From positions 310,001-374,000 of the forward strand of contig NZ_ATDL01000022.1 of assembly GCF_000416985.1 (NCBI RefSeq): a stretch of 64,000 nt of DNA, read 5' to 3'. The DNA is from Sphingobacterium paucimobilis HER1398 (lineage in GTDB: Bacteria; Bacteroidota; Bacteroidia; Sphingobacteriales; Sphingobacteriaceae). Positions 46,601 through 55,241 of this stretch are shown piece after piece. Position 1 is the first letter of the stretch. Each line of letters starts with the position of its first letter. The translations under genes and the position numbers were made by a program. The notes under the pieces were generated by a model. That model did not search any database and was not told the DNA's origin. It was given only the letters and a program-made list of their open reading frames with translations.

Positions 46601-46957
46601 ATCTATAGTCTGATAACCGGTGATGACTACTTCTTCTAGCGACTGCTGATCAGGTACCATTCGGTACCGATTGATACTATCTGTAGTAGCTGTAACGTTT
46701 AATGAGGTATAGCCTAGAAAATTTATATGCAAGCTATTGCGCCTTTCATTTACCGTTATACTAAAATACCCTTTGCCATTCGTCGAGGCTCCAATACGTT
46801 CGTCGGCTGCTAAGCGAACGTGCACACCTTCAAGAGGAACTCCTGTTTTTTGATCATAAACGTATCCTTCTAATACGTTATTGCCTTTTTTCACTTGTGA
46901 AAAACTCAGCATTGGAATCATGATCAGAACAAAACTCACCCTTATAAAAGAAATCAT
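43640..46957 (-). CDS. SusC/RagA-family TonB-dependent receptor
   Basis: 1105 residues: signal peptide (1-20), carboxypeptidase-regulatory-like domain (about 27-110; LEGYVYDQKTGVPLEGVHV), plug (about 110-260) with IRIRGTSTILGVREPVWVVDG, and a barrel ending VYSLQLRFSF. It is the first gene of a five-gene operon with SusD, a metallohydrolase-like lipoprotein, a FISUMP lipoprotein and a di-haem peroxidase. A near-consensus promoter lies 36 bp upstream. Confidence 0.95.
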   Translation of the reverse strand: MISFIRVSFVLIMIPMLSFSQVKKGNNVLEGYVYDQKTGVPLEGVHVRLAADERIGASTNGKGYFSITVNERRNSLHINFLGYTSLNVTATTDSINRYRMVPDQQSLEEVVITGYQTIDRKKWTGSAHSVRAEDILFPGMTSIDQALIGQIPDMVAYNPSGEIGVTPSIRIRGTSTILGVREPVWVVDGVLLEEAIPINADQLNDPDFINRMGNSIAGINPFDIERIDVLKDAASTALYGPRAANGVIVVTTKSGSGYDKPTVSYNIGLNFKRRPRYTDRNIDVMNSAERVRFSREMAESGYVFDYGDAFNRQNLGYESLLLKWMDKSITEKEFLAATTALETRNTDWFKELTTDALSQQHNLSLGGSKDRTSYYASLGWDRELDVLKTSKNNRITSNISVRSQLSKKFDIALNLNANSGKRHYSASDISPITYAYQTSRAIPLYQDDASLFYYNRGSYLFNVQNELENNLFSQNTMGLIFGSRLQYRFTDAFSLSANLSYTRSAYDSETIHKENTLYAAQLRGSNFRESYDVARTLLPFGGERATKSNSQDNYVGRLQAAYRKNFGASKQHGIEANAGFEVQAKRADGGSTLHRGYTDEYGEFFIAPENLTNYTKYAEWLISKAAQPQLERDHFNRLASYATLSYSYDRFFTVNSNMRVEASNRFGDISNRKRLPIWSVSGVWNIDESIPATRLPFLNSLSLRTSYGYQGNMLPKQSPRMVIQNSPYDPYYKEYTATVDAFPNPNLDWEKTTTTNLGLFFAMFDNRVSVNAEYYYKHTEDAFLNKDISLVNGIRSYVINSGDIVNKGFNVSVSVRPIRKQDFSWDVSTSYSMNSNRLNTLPKDRDDLNVTYSNYLNGQALVEGHPVGTFFSYKFLGLSPKDGGPIFDDYKERQEDLYGKSAYDVFTTILTPSGSRMPNISGNINNTFRYKAFSLRFNAIFGLGAKTRLFRVYEPDQSFNPEMNINRIFADRWQQPVDEAWTNVPAIISDPTSFVARDYNLHYSTLISSKMVRIANSAWDMYNYSDIRVVSANYLSIANVSLTYQIPPVYMKRLGFSNASVTAYTGNLHTFSAKELKGQTPNQGGFTDINLSERPVYSLQLRFSF

Positions 46958-46992
46958 TACTACAATTGTTTTTAATTAATCTAAATAAAGTG

Positions 46993-47023
46993 CAAAGATA
47001 AACCTTCAACTTAATAATCCAAA
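46993..47023 (-). promoter_or_regulatory. Consensus Bacteroidota promoter of the third SusCD operon
   Basis: On the minus strand TTTG (47020-47023) is followed by 19 bp and TATCTTTG (46993-47000). This matches the TTTG-N19-TAnnTTTG pattern of the primary Bacteroidota sigma factor and places the transcript start about 30 nt before the SusC ATG. Confidence 0.8.
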
Positions 47024-47610
47024 CAAAAAATATTCTATTTAGAATAGGTTTCTTAAGGCAGTAAATCGGAAAAACACCCCTCTCGGTTGAATATAACTCC
47101 TCTTCAAGAAATATTGATTAACGACAAATTAATATATAACCAAAGGTCTCATCTAAGAAATGATTACTAGAGATCGGTGTATAACCATGTTTCCCTTCGA
47201 GGAAGATCTTCAAGCAAAGGACTATAAAGGTGTTTTGTAATGTTGAAAGTATATAGTAGGCAAATGTCCTTAAAGGATAAACAAAAAAAATACAAACAAC
47301 TAAAAAACAATACTTTATATAAAGAAAATACTTATCTTCATCTATTGATAAATACACATTCCTCTCTATCGAACTTATTTGCTATTAACGGCATTATTGT
47401 AAAATAGAGGTGAATGAAGTGATATACTTGCCGTAAAAGGACGAAATAACCAAACACAATTATAAACGAATTAGTTATGAATTTACTATTTGTTAAGTAC
47501 CGAAGACAATCTCTTGTAGGAAATCCACCCTTCATTTTCTATACGACCAACAGCAACAGTCTAATAAAGAAGCGGATTCTAACCCTGCATTACACCTCCA
47601 TGATACAGCT
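47024..47610. other. Gene-free AT-rich stretch
   Basis: No coding sequence I can support. Short frames here have no coding character. It separates the SusC promoter from the plus-strand gene at 47611. Confidence 0.4.
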
Positions 47611-48372
47611 ATGAAGAGAAGAGATTCGGAAACAAAGCATGAATATGCAGATGCATATTTTAAAGAAAATAAGATATATGATCTACAAGGTTTGTTAAGA
47701 GAAAATGAGACTTATACCTGTGGAGTAGAAAGCTATGTATACCCAATGGGGCATAGTTTTGACCCGACTATTCTTAACTATGAGGAAGAGTCTGCCAGAT
47801 ATAGATTCTGTCTTTACTTAAATATCCCGTATTATATTATAGCAATCGAACAGGGATCCGAAGTATTTGAGATTTATCTCATCTCAGAAAACGATAATAC
47901 GATTTGTTGTAACCTGAACGAAACTCTTAACAAGTCTGCATTCGTATGCTGGTGGAAGCAACATCAATCTTTTACGCAAAAAAAAGAGATGACAGAGGCA
48001 GCCCCCAGAATCGAAGGTAGTATTATTGATAATATACTGTTTGCAAACAATCTTGCATGGGGTGTTAATATCGATGGGTTTACATTGGATACCAACGGAA
48101 AGCCTTTGGCAATTTTTGAAAAGAGAATTACAAACAAATCTCAGGTAGAGCAGTACGATCCGAGAAAATATTTCTTTGGTACAAACAAGAAGTCCGGAGA
48201 CTTTCCATCATGGAACATTCTGAAAACTCTGGCAGACCACTTAGAAATTACACTCTATCTTTTAACATTCGAACGAAGCAATAGAAAAATCATGGGCAAG
48301 ACACAGATCAAAGAGGTACATCCATCAAATGGGCTAACCTATACCTCTCCTATCAAGTTTATTATACCCTAG
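47611..48372 (+). CDS. Hypothetical protein, weak PD-(D/E)XK nuclease-like pattern
   Basis: 253 soluble residues. Residues 152-175 (NIDGFTLDTNGKPLAIFEKRI) recall the core strand of restriction-endonuclease-like folds, with Asp155 and Glu170 spaced correctly, but the motif reads EKR rather than ExK. The helix DFPSWNILKTLADHLEITLYLLTFE after it would fit the fold. The family is not recognised. It converges on a cytosine methyltransferase gene 13 bp away, which gives the nuclease idea some weight. Confidence 0.5.
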   Translation: MKRRDSETKHEYADAYFKENKIYDLQGLLRENETYTCGVESYVYPMGHSFDPTILNYEEESARYRFCLYLNIPYYIIAIEQGSEVFEIYLISENDNTICCNLNETLNKSAFVCWWKQHQSFTQKKEMTEAAPRIEGSIIDNILFANNLAWGVNIDGFTLDTNGKPLAIFEKRITNKSQVEQYDPRKYFFGTNKKSGDFPSWNILKTLADHLEITLYLLTFERSNRKIMGKTQIKEVHPSNGLTYTSPIKFIIP

Positions 48373-48385
48373 CAAAAATTAAACA

Positions 48386-49090
48386 TCAAACGCTTGTCCA
48401 TTGTATAGCCATAGCTTTTGCCATGCCTTCAAATGTCTTGCTACGCAGTGTTCTTCTTTCAGCCGCCGATTTGGCTTTTGTCAATGCATCAGAATACCAT
48501 TTGGGCAGACTCTTACCACTACTGAGAACTAATCTATCTCCTTTTCCGACAACATCAGTAGGTTTCAATAAAGGTAGATTTTTGAGCCATAAACAGGTAG
48601 CTTTGGAAGCCTCATCACCAAACATCCAAGGGTGCACCGTTTGATCTGGTTTTCTATAACGTGTACTAATGATACCAACAGGATTTTCGACGGCAATTTT
48701 TTCTATTGGAGCCTCCAATAAGCGAATAAAAAATGCAACAGCGTCTTCTCTGTCCTGTGCTCTGTTTGGAAACCTGGGGTGTGGTCTCCTCAAAGAGAAA
48801 GGCATATCCCAATCCTCAGGATGGTAATACCATCTTGCACCGCTGACGGCAAGGAAGGTGCATGGTGGATGTGCAATCATCATTTCCCAACCGCCATCAA
48901 GATTAACCTTATCCCCCGACTGGGTAACTCCTCCTTCTTCTTCTATAACTTTAAAAACATCATAATTAAAATGCCATTCTGGATGTCCTCCGCTGCAGGG
49001 CAATAAATCACAACTGTAAGCATTATGCCCCAAAAGTCGCAACTCCTTAGTAATGGCTTGACTCTCTTCGCATGCTACTAAAACATTCAT
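48386..49090 (-). CDS. Phage-type DNA cytosine methyltransferase-like protein
   Basis: 234 residues. It starts with the SAM-binding pattern MNVLVACEESQAITKELRLLGH, then AYSCDLLPCSGGHPEWH. It has the catalytic PPC motif (HPPCTFLAVSG, Cys77) and VENPVG, which corresponds to the ENV motif VI. This compact form is common in phages and modifies C5 of cytosine in DNA. The target domain is short, so specificity is unknown. It is isolated from other phage genes here. Confidence 0.8.
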   Translation of the reverse strand: MNVLVACEESQAITKELRLLGHNAYSCDLLPCSGGHPEWHFNYDVFKVIEEEGGVTQSGDKVNLDGGWEMMIAHPPCTFLAVSGARWYYHPEDWDMPFSLRRPHPRFPNRAQDREDAVAFFIRLLEAPIEKIAVENPVGIISTRYRKPDQTVHPWMFGDEASKATCLWLKNLPLLKPTDVVGKGDRLVLSSGKSLPKWYSDALTKAKSAAERRTLRSKTFEGMAKAMAIQWTSV

Positions 49091-49432
49091 TCTTTTGATC
49101 TTAAATAATTATAAATTTCGACAGTTATTTTTTCAATCATCAGAGTAATTAGGCTTTACAAAACCGTCTGTTTCCTGATTACCCAAACATACCAAAGCTT
49201 TAAAGCACCCACTTAACTATTATACATAGCATTCAGCTTATAGACCATCAAATCGTTTGGCACTAACGGATAAAAGTATGGAATTGTTAAAAGAATATCA
49301 ACTATATTCGTCTATTCTAAAATACACGCTTCAAGTTACCGACATCCAAAATAACAGTATCCTGAATTATAGCTGGGTAGAGACTAAAATACTTATTATA
49401 AACGTTCAGTTATTGCTAAGGATAAAAAGGTC
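49091..49432. other. Gene-free stretch
   Basis: AT-rich, no supported gene, repeat or RNA. A short plus-strand frame at 49257-49442 overlaps the end of the next gene and has no recognisable features. Confidence 0.4.
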
Positions 49433-49939
49433 TTATCCGTAGAGGCTGGAAAAACCATCCTTTTCTACCTGTTGATTATTTACCTTCGTAGACAACAAAT
49501 TGTGCCTCTTCAATAACCGTATAGTGGGAGACTCAAATCTCCAATTCATCGGCTTGTCTAGAAAGTAGTGTTTATCGCCATTGACCATCTTGATCTCAAC
49601 AAGATACAGATAGTATTTATCCAATGCGTTGACAAGTCTGACACTCGCTATCTGATCGATCTGATCTGATTGATATATTACATCATCGATCCGGAGATGT
49701 TCATCCTCCAATATTACTCTACACAAATGAATATTCTTTTTTAATCGGAAGTATTCAGAGATACATAAATAAGATACAAATACCGCACAGGTGAGAAGAA
49801 CGCAGAGCAACAACACTGGATCTCTTTCATTTGTCATAAAATATATGACCGAGACAGGTACAGCCACCCACAATACAATCGGGCCAAGTCTAGAACAAGA
49901 AAAAGCTAAATAAGTCGGGCTCAAGAATTTTCTATTCAT
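49433..49939 (-). CDS. Hypothetical two-helix membrane protein
   Basis: 168 residues from MNRKFLSPTY; an ATG three codons upstream (49948) is equally possible. Two membrane helices (about 17-37 and 43-60) are followed by a beta-rich cytoplasmic domain (LCRVILEDEHLRIDDVIYQSDQIDQI, VEIKMVNGDKHYFLD) that recalls small PH-like domains. No function can be given. Confidence 0.55.
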   Translation of the reverse strand: MNRKFLSPTYLAFSCSRLGPIVLWVAVPVSVIYFMTNERDPVLLLCVLLTCAVFVSYLCISEYFRLKKNIHLCRVILEDEHLRIDDVIYQSDQIDQIASVRLVNALDKYYLYLVEIKMVNGDKHYFLDKPMNWRFESPTIRLLKRHNLLSTKVNNQQVEKDGFSSLYG

Positions 49940-50237
49940 CGAAATCACCTAAAATGGTCTCCGATGACAAAACTACAAATTTCAACAGCTATCTGCCATA
50001 AACTTATTAGAAAGTTTAGTCACTTCAGTATCGAATACACTTCTGTCCATTCTATGCTGCATTGTTTAGAATTCAAGAGAAAAGCTTTTAACCTCTTACC
50101 GAGTTTATTACTGAATAACAATAAAAAAGATACTATACGTATTAGGTTAGAAACATAAATATTACAATATTAGGAAATACTTATTTCCATAGAAATTGGT
50201 TAACTTGTGAATATTGATTCTGCTAAATCTTATACGT

Positions 50238-50804
50238 ATGACAAAACTCTTTTATACGCTATTAATGATCTGTAGTATACCTACATTTGGTCAATCCCTG
50301 AAAATCACCCCTAATGGGTTTGTAGATCTGCACGACAGTTCCAAGAAATATGTCATCCTGGATTTTCCAAGTATTTCAAAAGAAGAGCTTTTCAAGGAAA
50401 CCATCAAATACATCAATGCAAATTATGATCGTCCAGAAGAGATTACGAATCTATTGCCTGAAGAGCAGATTGTAATAACCTATTTTGATCTGATTAAAGT
50501 CAATGCCGGTTTTTTAGGAGGTGGTAGCATCGATTTACAATACTATTACAAGTACGACATACAATTCAAGGATGGCAAAATTCGCTTCGAACCAAAATTT
50601 GATTATCTGAAGTATTGGAGATCAGAAACGATTATCAGTTTGATTGGTGACAAACCTTTCGCAAACGGAGCTACGGGATTATTTAATCGTAAAGGCAAGG
50701 CTACCAATGATAAAATGATTCAGGCTGTCGAAGACAAAACAAATGAATTTATACGATCACTGAAGGAAAAGATAAACTCACTAAATGATCGTAATTGGTC
50801 GTAA
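50238..50804 (+). CDS. Exported DUF4468-like protein
   Basis: 188 residues from MTKLFYTLLMIC; the signal peptide ends at TFGQ. The pattern ILDFPSISKEELFKETIKYINANY followed by two strands and KYDIQFKDGKIRFE fits the DUF4468 domain (TBP-like fold) of Bacteroidota exported proteins. Function unknown. It stands alone on the plus strand. Confidence 0.65.
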   Translation: MTKLFYTLLMICSIPTFGQSLKITPNGFVDLHDSSKKYVILDFPSISKEELFKETIKYINANYDRPEEITNLLPEEQIVITYFDLIKVNAGFLGGGSIDLQYYYKYDIQFKDGKIRFEPKFDYLKYWRSETIISLIGDKPFANGATGLFNRKGKATNDKMIQAVEDKTNEFIRSLKEKINSLNDRNWS

Positions 50805-50899
50805 TCTAAAAAAATCAATACATAAAAAGCTTTTACCAAGATATCTTAGGTCTATACCCCCTAATGGAAAAGGTGTAAACACTTGCTCTAAAACTGAGT

Positions 50900-51679
50900 C
50901 TATTTTCTCTTCAGTTCTTTCATCGACTCAAAACCTGTTGGATACAACAGTCTATCTTCCTTAATACGTATATCGTAAGCACTACCGATATCCGCTGGCA
51001 ACATACGGAGACCTATGTTCCTATTAAAACTATAAATGTTTTTAACTTTAAGAGCGTCGTAACTATTATTGTAATGCCAGCTTCCTAACTCCCAAGTGCC
51101 AATTTCTTCGTTCATAAAAAAATAGCTATCACGTTCATTGGAATGCTGAGCATGGTATATCTTCGCATCATCCAGTCGAATTGTAGTCGTCCCTTTGGAG
51201 AAGTTAGAAGAAACCATGTACTCTCCAATGTATTGCTTTTCTTCGGAGCGAAGTGTTCGGACAATGCCTGTCAGTAGTTCGAAATTGTCTTCTAAAAATA
51301 AATCATTGGTGACACTAATAACAGATTCTTCACTGTCCAAAGAATCTATCAATGCAAATAACGCCATAAGGTTTACTCTGTTTTGCTGTATAAGCACAGT
51401 GTCCCTAATACCTTTCACCATATGGGAAAAATAAATGTATTGATGTGCTCTAAGCTTATCTTCTTTAAATTCTATTCCATAAGAATTAAGAATTCTCGCA
51501 CCTTCTTTATTACTCCTTTCAATTTGCACGGACTGCTCGGGACTAAAAGACTCGTCATCAAACCGATAATACAATGTCTTGATAACAGTCTTACATATTG
51601 CTTTTCCAAAAAAATTGACACCTTGCCCGTGAACGGTATGTAAGAACAAAACAACAAAAACAGTAAGTATATATTTCAT
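50900..51679 (-). CDS. Hypothetical exported protein
   Basis: 259 residues with a signal peptide (1-18, ending VHGQ). The rest is a mixed alpha/beta protein with no recognised motif. Its neighbour at 51767 is also exported, and the two may form a small operon across an 87-bp gap. Confidence 0.6.
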   Translation of the reverse strand: MKYILTVFVVLFLHTVHGQGVNFFGKAICKTVIKTLYYRFDDESFSPEQSVQIERSNKEGARILNSYGIEFKEDKLRAHQYIYFSHMVKGIRDTVLIQQNRVNLMALFALIDSLDSEESVISVTNDLFLEDNFELLTGIVRTLRSEEKQYIGEYMVSSNFSKGTTTIRLDDAKIYHAQHSNERDSYFFMNEEIGTWELGSWHYNNSYDALKVKNIYSFNRNIGLRMLPADIGSAYDIRIKEDRLLYPTGFESMKELKRK

Positions 51680-51766
51680 ATATAATTATTCGTAGATTTA
51701 AATGTTTTCTTGATAGAACTTATGAATGCTTCGCATTTATTTCATGACCGCCAGTTGGCGGATCTA

Positions 51767-52768
51767 TTAATTGCTCTCTACCACTCGAGCTGGTGGACCT
51801 TCCCTAACATCGTCATGATAAATAGCGCTATAGAGGTTAAATACATGGTCTCCCCCATAGTAGGTCAAGTCATAGTTCCGCGAAAAAACAAACTGAAAAT
51901 AAGCAGGTGTATCCTTGATTTTCTCCAACTGCTCTAATGAGTAATACTGGGGGGCCAAAGGTATTTCTTCATACAAAGGTTTTCCATTCACATAACGTTC
52001 TATTTTTTCTTTCTCTGCCTCACAGGTAAATCCAATGCTGGTGTAGCCATAGCTATATGTCCCACCGATAGTTTGTGTCTTTTTGTTCTTTCCAACATAG
52101 CTTACTTTAAAACGGACATCATCTATAAAATCAATCTTATAGGGTTGCTCTTCTTGCGTTAAGACTAATTTTACTTTTTCTTGAGAAGAATAGGAAGTCG
52201 CTTCATCGAAGCTGACTTTGACATACCAAGAAGTGTTGTGTAGTGGATAAACACCATTCATAGGAAATGTAAAATCTTCTGTCGAAAAATTAAACCTCGC
52301 ATCCTTAGGATACTTTAATACAAATTGCACAGGGTGTAATAACACATTACGAATCAAAGTGTCCTCACCGATAATAAATGCATTGCTCACTTTTCCAAAT
52401 ATACCTTGATAGCAATCTGGAGTTATCTGCTTGAGATAGGATGACTCCTCCTGCAGACGTTTTCGCACTTGATTCAGGTTACTAGTACTAAAGTAGCATA
52501 CAGCTATTTCGTTTATTCCCTCGATCTGCTTAACAGAAAGCTCAATGCGCTCCTGTGTCTGGGGGTTAATGTGCAATGTATCATTCACATAATCAAATCC
52601 TTTTCTAGAAAGATACCAACTATTTAGCCTAACAACCTGACCCGCTTCTGCTCCCTCATCAGTAAACAATTCCTTAAAATGTATAGGATAAAATTCCTGC
52701 GCCTGTGGCACACCAACAAAGCTGCAGGCGAGCACCAAAAATAGGCTCATGATAAAACGTCTAATCAT
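51767..52768 (-). CDS. Hypothetical exported protein
   Basis: 333 residues with a signal peptide (1-24, ending PQAQEF). Beta-rich with repeated polar strands and no family match. The start could also be the Met at residue 7. It lies upstream of the other exported unknown on the same strand. Confidence 0.6.
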   Translation of the reverse strand: MIRRFIMSLFLVLACSFVGVPQAQEFYPIHFKELFTDEGAEAGQVVRLNSWYLSRKGFDYVNDTLHINPQTQERIELSVKQIEGINEIAVCYFSTSNLNQVRKRLQEESSYLKQITPDCYQGIFGKVSNAFIIGEDTLIRNVLLHPVQFVLKYPKDARFNFSTEDFTFPMNGVYPLHNTSWYVKVSFDEATSYSSQEKVKLVLTQEEQPYKIDFIDDVRFKVSYVGKNKKTQTIGGTYSYGYTSIGFTCEAEKEKIERYVNGKPLYEEIPLAPQYYSLEQLEKIKDTPAYFQFVFSRNYDLTYYGGDHVFNLYSAIYHDDVREGPPARVVESN

Positions 52769-52876
52769 GCTTCAAAATTAACGATTGTAGCTAAGAAAAT
52801 AAGATACCTTTACAATTCGCTATATGTCTTTTACGATGTGATTTAAGCCATAATATCTCCGCTACATCATAAAGAA

Positions 52877-54106
52877 TTAGAACACCTCTCCCAACCCTAA
52901 GCTCAAACCTCGATATCCCTTACTAAAACCATAATCAATGGCAATATTAGTACCTGAAGCCTTATTAAACTTTATTCGCGCCCCCGCCCCTGTAGCGAGG
53001 TTCCAGTTACCAAACAACGTGGATTTAGGGCCACTTACAGTAGTCGCATTCGCAAAAACAACAAATCCTAACAGTCCATTTGTCGTGATATCCCGTCTAT
53101 ATTCTCCCTCTAGATAGTAAAGAGATTTCCCTCTATATCTGCTTAAAGGGAGTCCTCGGCCAGAACTGTTATAGGGGTCCCAGCTCAAATTTGGTAAATC
53201 GAGGTAGGGAGTCTTAGAATTGAACACAGTCCAGAAGAAATTGCGGAAGGCCAACATATTCTGTTTATTGAAATCATCGGTTAGCCTATAATATTTCCGA
53301 ACTTCCATATAGAGTGAACTCCAATTGTCAGAACTCCCCATAAAAGTCGGGTTGATACGAAATTGGAGATTAGCATAATTACCATCCAGTGTGTTAATGG
53401 AATTAGAACGGGTATCAAAAATCAAATTCAAGCTAAGTCCGGAGGAAACACTAGACCCAGCTTCAGAAGTCCCCCAAGAATAACCTGTAAAATCGGCCAG
53501 CGATTGGTCACTCTTGCTCCGGATATTTACACGGTAGTCCAAATCATACCCCATCCCCATGAAGAAGCCTCCACGGATACGCTTCAATATATGTTGATAG
53601 AACCGTACATAGGTATAATCCAGATTGATATTCTCATCAGAGCCATGTTCTGTGCCTAGCCCCCAGGTCTCGTGCGGGTACTTAAGCCATCTAATATCGC
53701 CATCGATTACCCATTTATTCTCTTTAAGCCACACATAAGAGCGAATAGGAAAACCAAAACGCTTACCAAAATTAGTATAGGGGGTAAATGTCACTTGAGA
53801 CAAATAAGTATCGCTCCTATCTCCAAGATAGAAGCCTGCTGTAGTCGAGGTTATTAAAGCAGTACCACCACCAGGCACACTTGTAGAAAAAGGCAAAAAG
53901 GAAAAATACATTTTCTTTCCGGTGCTCTTTTGGCCTTCGGGGGGTCTGATATCAAGAATCTCTCTACCTATATCGATCAAATCCCGCTGTCGGCTAGTAT
54001 CAGACTCGAAGGAGGTTTTCTCAATTTCATTGACAAGACTCTGCGCCGAACAGACTGTCGAAAACAAAAAAGTGAATGGCAAAAACAAAAACAGGCACTT
54101 ATTCAT
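52877..54106 (-). CDS. BamA/TamA-like outer-membrane surface antigen protein
   Basis: 409 residues from MNKCLFLFLPF; a start at 54172 would place extra residues before the signal peptide. After the signal (to VCSAQS) there is a short linker and a beta-barrel without POTRA domains. Marks are LSLNLIFDTRSNSINTLDGNYANLQFR, LEGEYRRDI and the end IAIDYGFSKGYRGLSLGLGEVF. It belongs to the Omp85 bacterial surface antigen superfamily (Bac_surface_Ag). Cargo is unknown. Confidence 0.82.
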   Translation of the reverse strand: MNKCLFLFLPFTFLFSTVCSAQSLVNEIEKTSFESDTSRQRDLIDIGREILDIRPPEGQKSTGKKMYFSFLPFSTSVPGGGTALITSTTAGFYLGDRSDTYLSQVTFTPYTNFGKRFGFPIRSYVWLKENKWVIDGDIRWLKYPHETWGLGTEHGSDENINLDYTYVRFYQHILKRIRGGFFMGMGYDLDYRVNIRSKSDQSLADFTGYSWGTSEAGSSVSSGLSLNLIFDTRSNSINTLDGNYANLQFRINPTFMGSSDNWSSLYMEVRKYYRLTDDFNKQNMLAFRNFFWTVFNSKTPYLDLPNLSWDPYNSSGRGLPLSRYRGKSLYYLEGEYRRDITTNGLLGFVVFANATTVSGPKSTLFGNWNLATGAGARIKFNKASGTNIAIDYGFSKGYRGLSLGLGEVF

Positions 54107-54274
54107 GTAATAACGATATAGCAACACTACACTAAGATACACTAACCATACCAAAGACAATCCAAAAATCATACAGTTTTTAAAAGGACCATAAATATGA
54201 ACGGCTTCACATCTTCTTTGACCTATTCCGAATTATTGTATTTTTCTTAATTTAGTTCTTATAAAAAATATATT

Positions 54275-55009
54275 ATGGGATTTTTAGATAAACTGTTTGG
54301 AAAAAACAACACCAAAAATGCAGAGGCGTCAACTACAACAAAAGAAGTACCAACCCCTATTTTGACAGAAGAAGGACTACTAGAACAGTATGGTGGAATT
54401 GCGCTCGAAAAACAGCTTGATTTTGGAGAACTAATCGGTGATAATAATTGGAATGTAGATATGACCGCTGGGACTATAAGTTTTGGTGATAGCCTGAGTT
54501 TCCCACTACAGGTACTGGGTACATTCTCCCATTCTTCGGAAACATGGCTCTGGGCTTGGGCAAATCAACAGTCTGACCTGCCCGATTCCATCCAACAGAA
54601 CGCCCTACAGCTAAAAAAATATGGAGATGACAATGACTTTGGACTTCTCAGAAATCCAAGATTTGATTTTTCAACAAACGAACTGCACATTTTAGGCATA
54701 ATAGCGACTGGTCTTTGTCATGCTGATGCTTATTACATAGCAGACTACGGACAGGGGGCTATGCTATTGACCATAACAGATTCCCGTATTAAACAAGTAC
54801 GCCATGACATACACGATAGGGTACGTGTTGTGTTTCCACAGTTAATCAGTCAATTTGAAATTGACCACCAAAATGCGTTGAGGTCCTACCTCCGTACAAA
54901 AGGATATACTATTGAGGAAACTAAAACAACTTTGACAGCAACGAAAGACAGTGATATCATTCGGGCAGAGTTTGATGACCTTTCCAGATTAACCAATCTC
55001 CAAGGATAA
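54275..55009 (+). CDS. DUF6882-like cytoplasmic protein
   Basis: 244 residues, no signal peptide. The pattern LGTFSHSSETWLWAWAN is typical of the DUF6882 family, followed by a helical region (DAYYIADYGQGAMLLTI). Such proteins occur near toxin-immunity and unknown loci. A small open frame (55033) follows. Confidence 0.65.
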   Translation: MGFLDKLFGKNNTKNAEASTTTKEVPTPILTEEGLLEQYGGIALEKQLDFGELIGDNNWNVDMTAGTISFGDSLSFPLQVLGTFSHSSETWLWAWANQQSDLPDSIQQNALQLKKYGDDNDFGLLRNPRFDFSTNELHILGIIATGLCHADAYYIADYGQGAMLLTITDSRIKQVRHDIHDRVRVVFPQLISQFEIDHQNALRSYLRTKGYTIEETKTTLTATKDSDIIRAEFDDLSRLTNLQG

Positions 55010-55032
55010 GCGAATCTCTAGAATTAACATTT

Positions 55033-55149
55033 ATGAAGTTTGAGATTCAAGATATCGATAGTGGACAAGCAACAACAGATGCTGTAATCACCAACTTCAA
55101 AAATACGCTAAAGAAAATACATCCTGATCTAGAACAGAACTATCCCTAG
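55033..55149 (+). CDS. Possible 38-residue protein or gene fragment
   Basis: An open frame from MKFEIQDIDSGQ to the stop at 55147-55149, 23 bp after the DUF6882 gene. It looks like a folded-domain fragment rather than random sequence, but no family was recognised. Confidence 0.25.
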   Translation: MKFEIQDIDSGQATTDAVITNFKNTLKKIHPDLEQNYP

Positions 55150-55190
55150 CTGATCAGCTCAAGCATATAAGAAAAAAACGTATAGAACAC

Positions 55191-55219
55191 AAAAGCCGTA
55201 TTTATTTAATACGGCTTTT
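55191..55219. terminator. Bidirectional terminator
   Basis: AAAAGCCGTATT (55191-55202) pairs with AATACGGCTTTT (55208-55219) around a 5-nt loop, between convergent genes. Confidence 0.85.
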
Positions 55220-55241
55220 GTTATATAGAGGAGAATATCCC

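Noticed and set aside
47118..47535. Two short minus-strand frames as genes
   Set aside because: They overlap each other, have no motif or suitable start context, and lie in an AT-rich spacer.
47570..47605. Minus-strand stretch with GGTTAGAATCC, like the T-arm of a tRNA
   Set aside because: The T-loop is not canonical and no acceptor, D-arm or anticodon arm could be folded around it.
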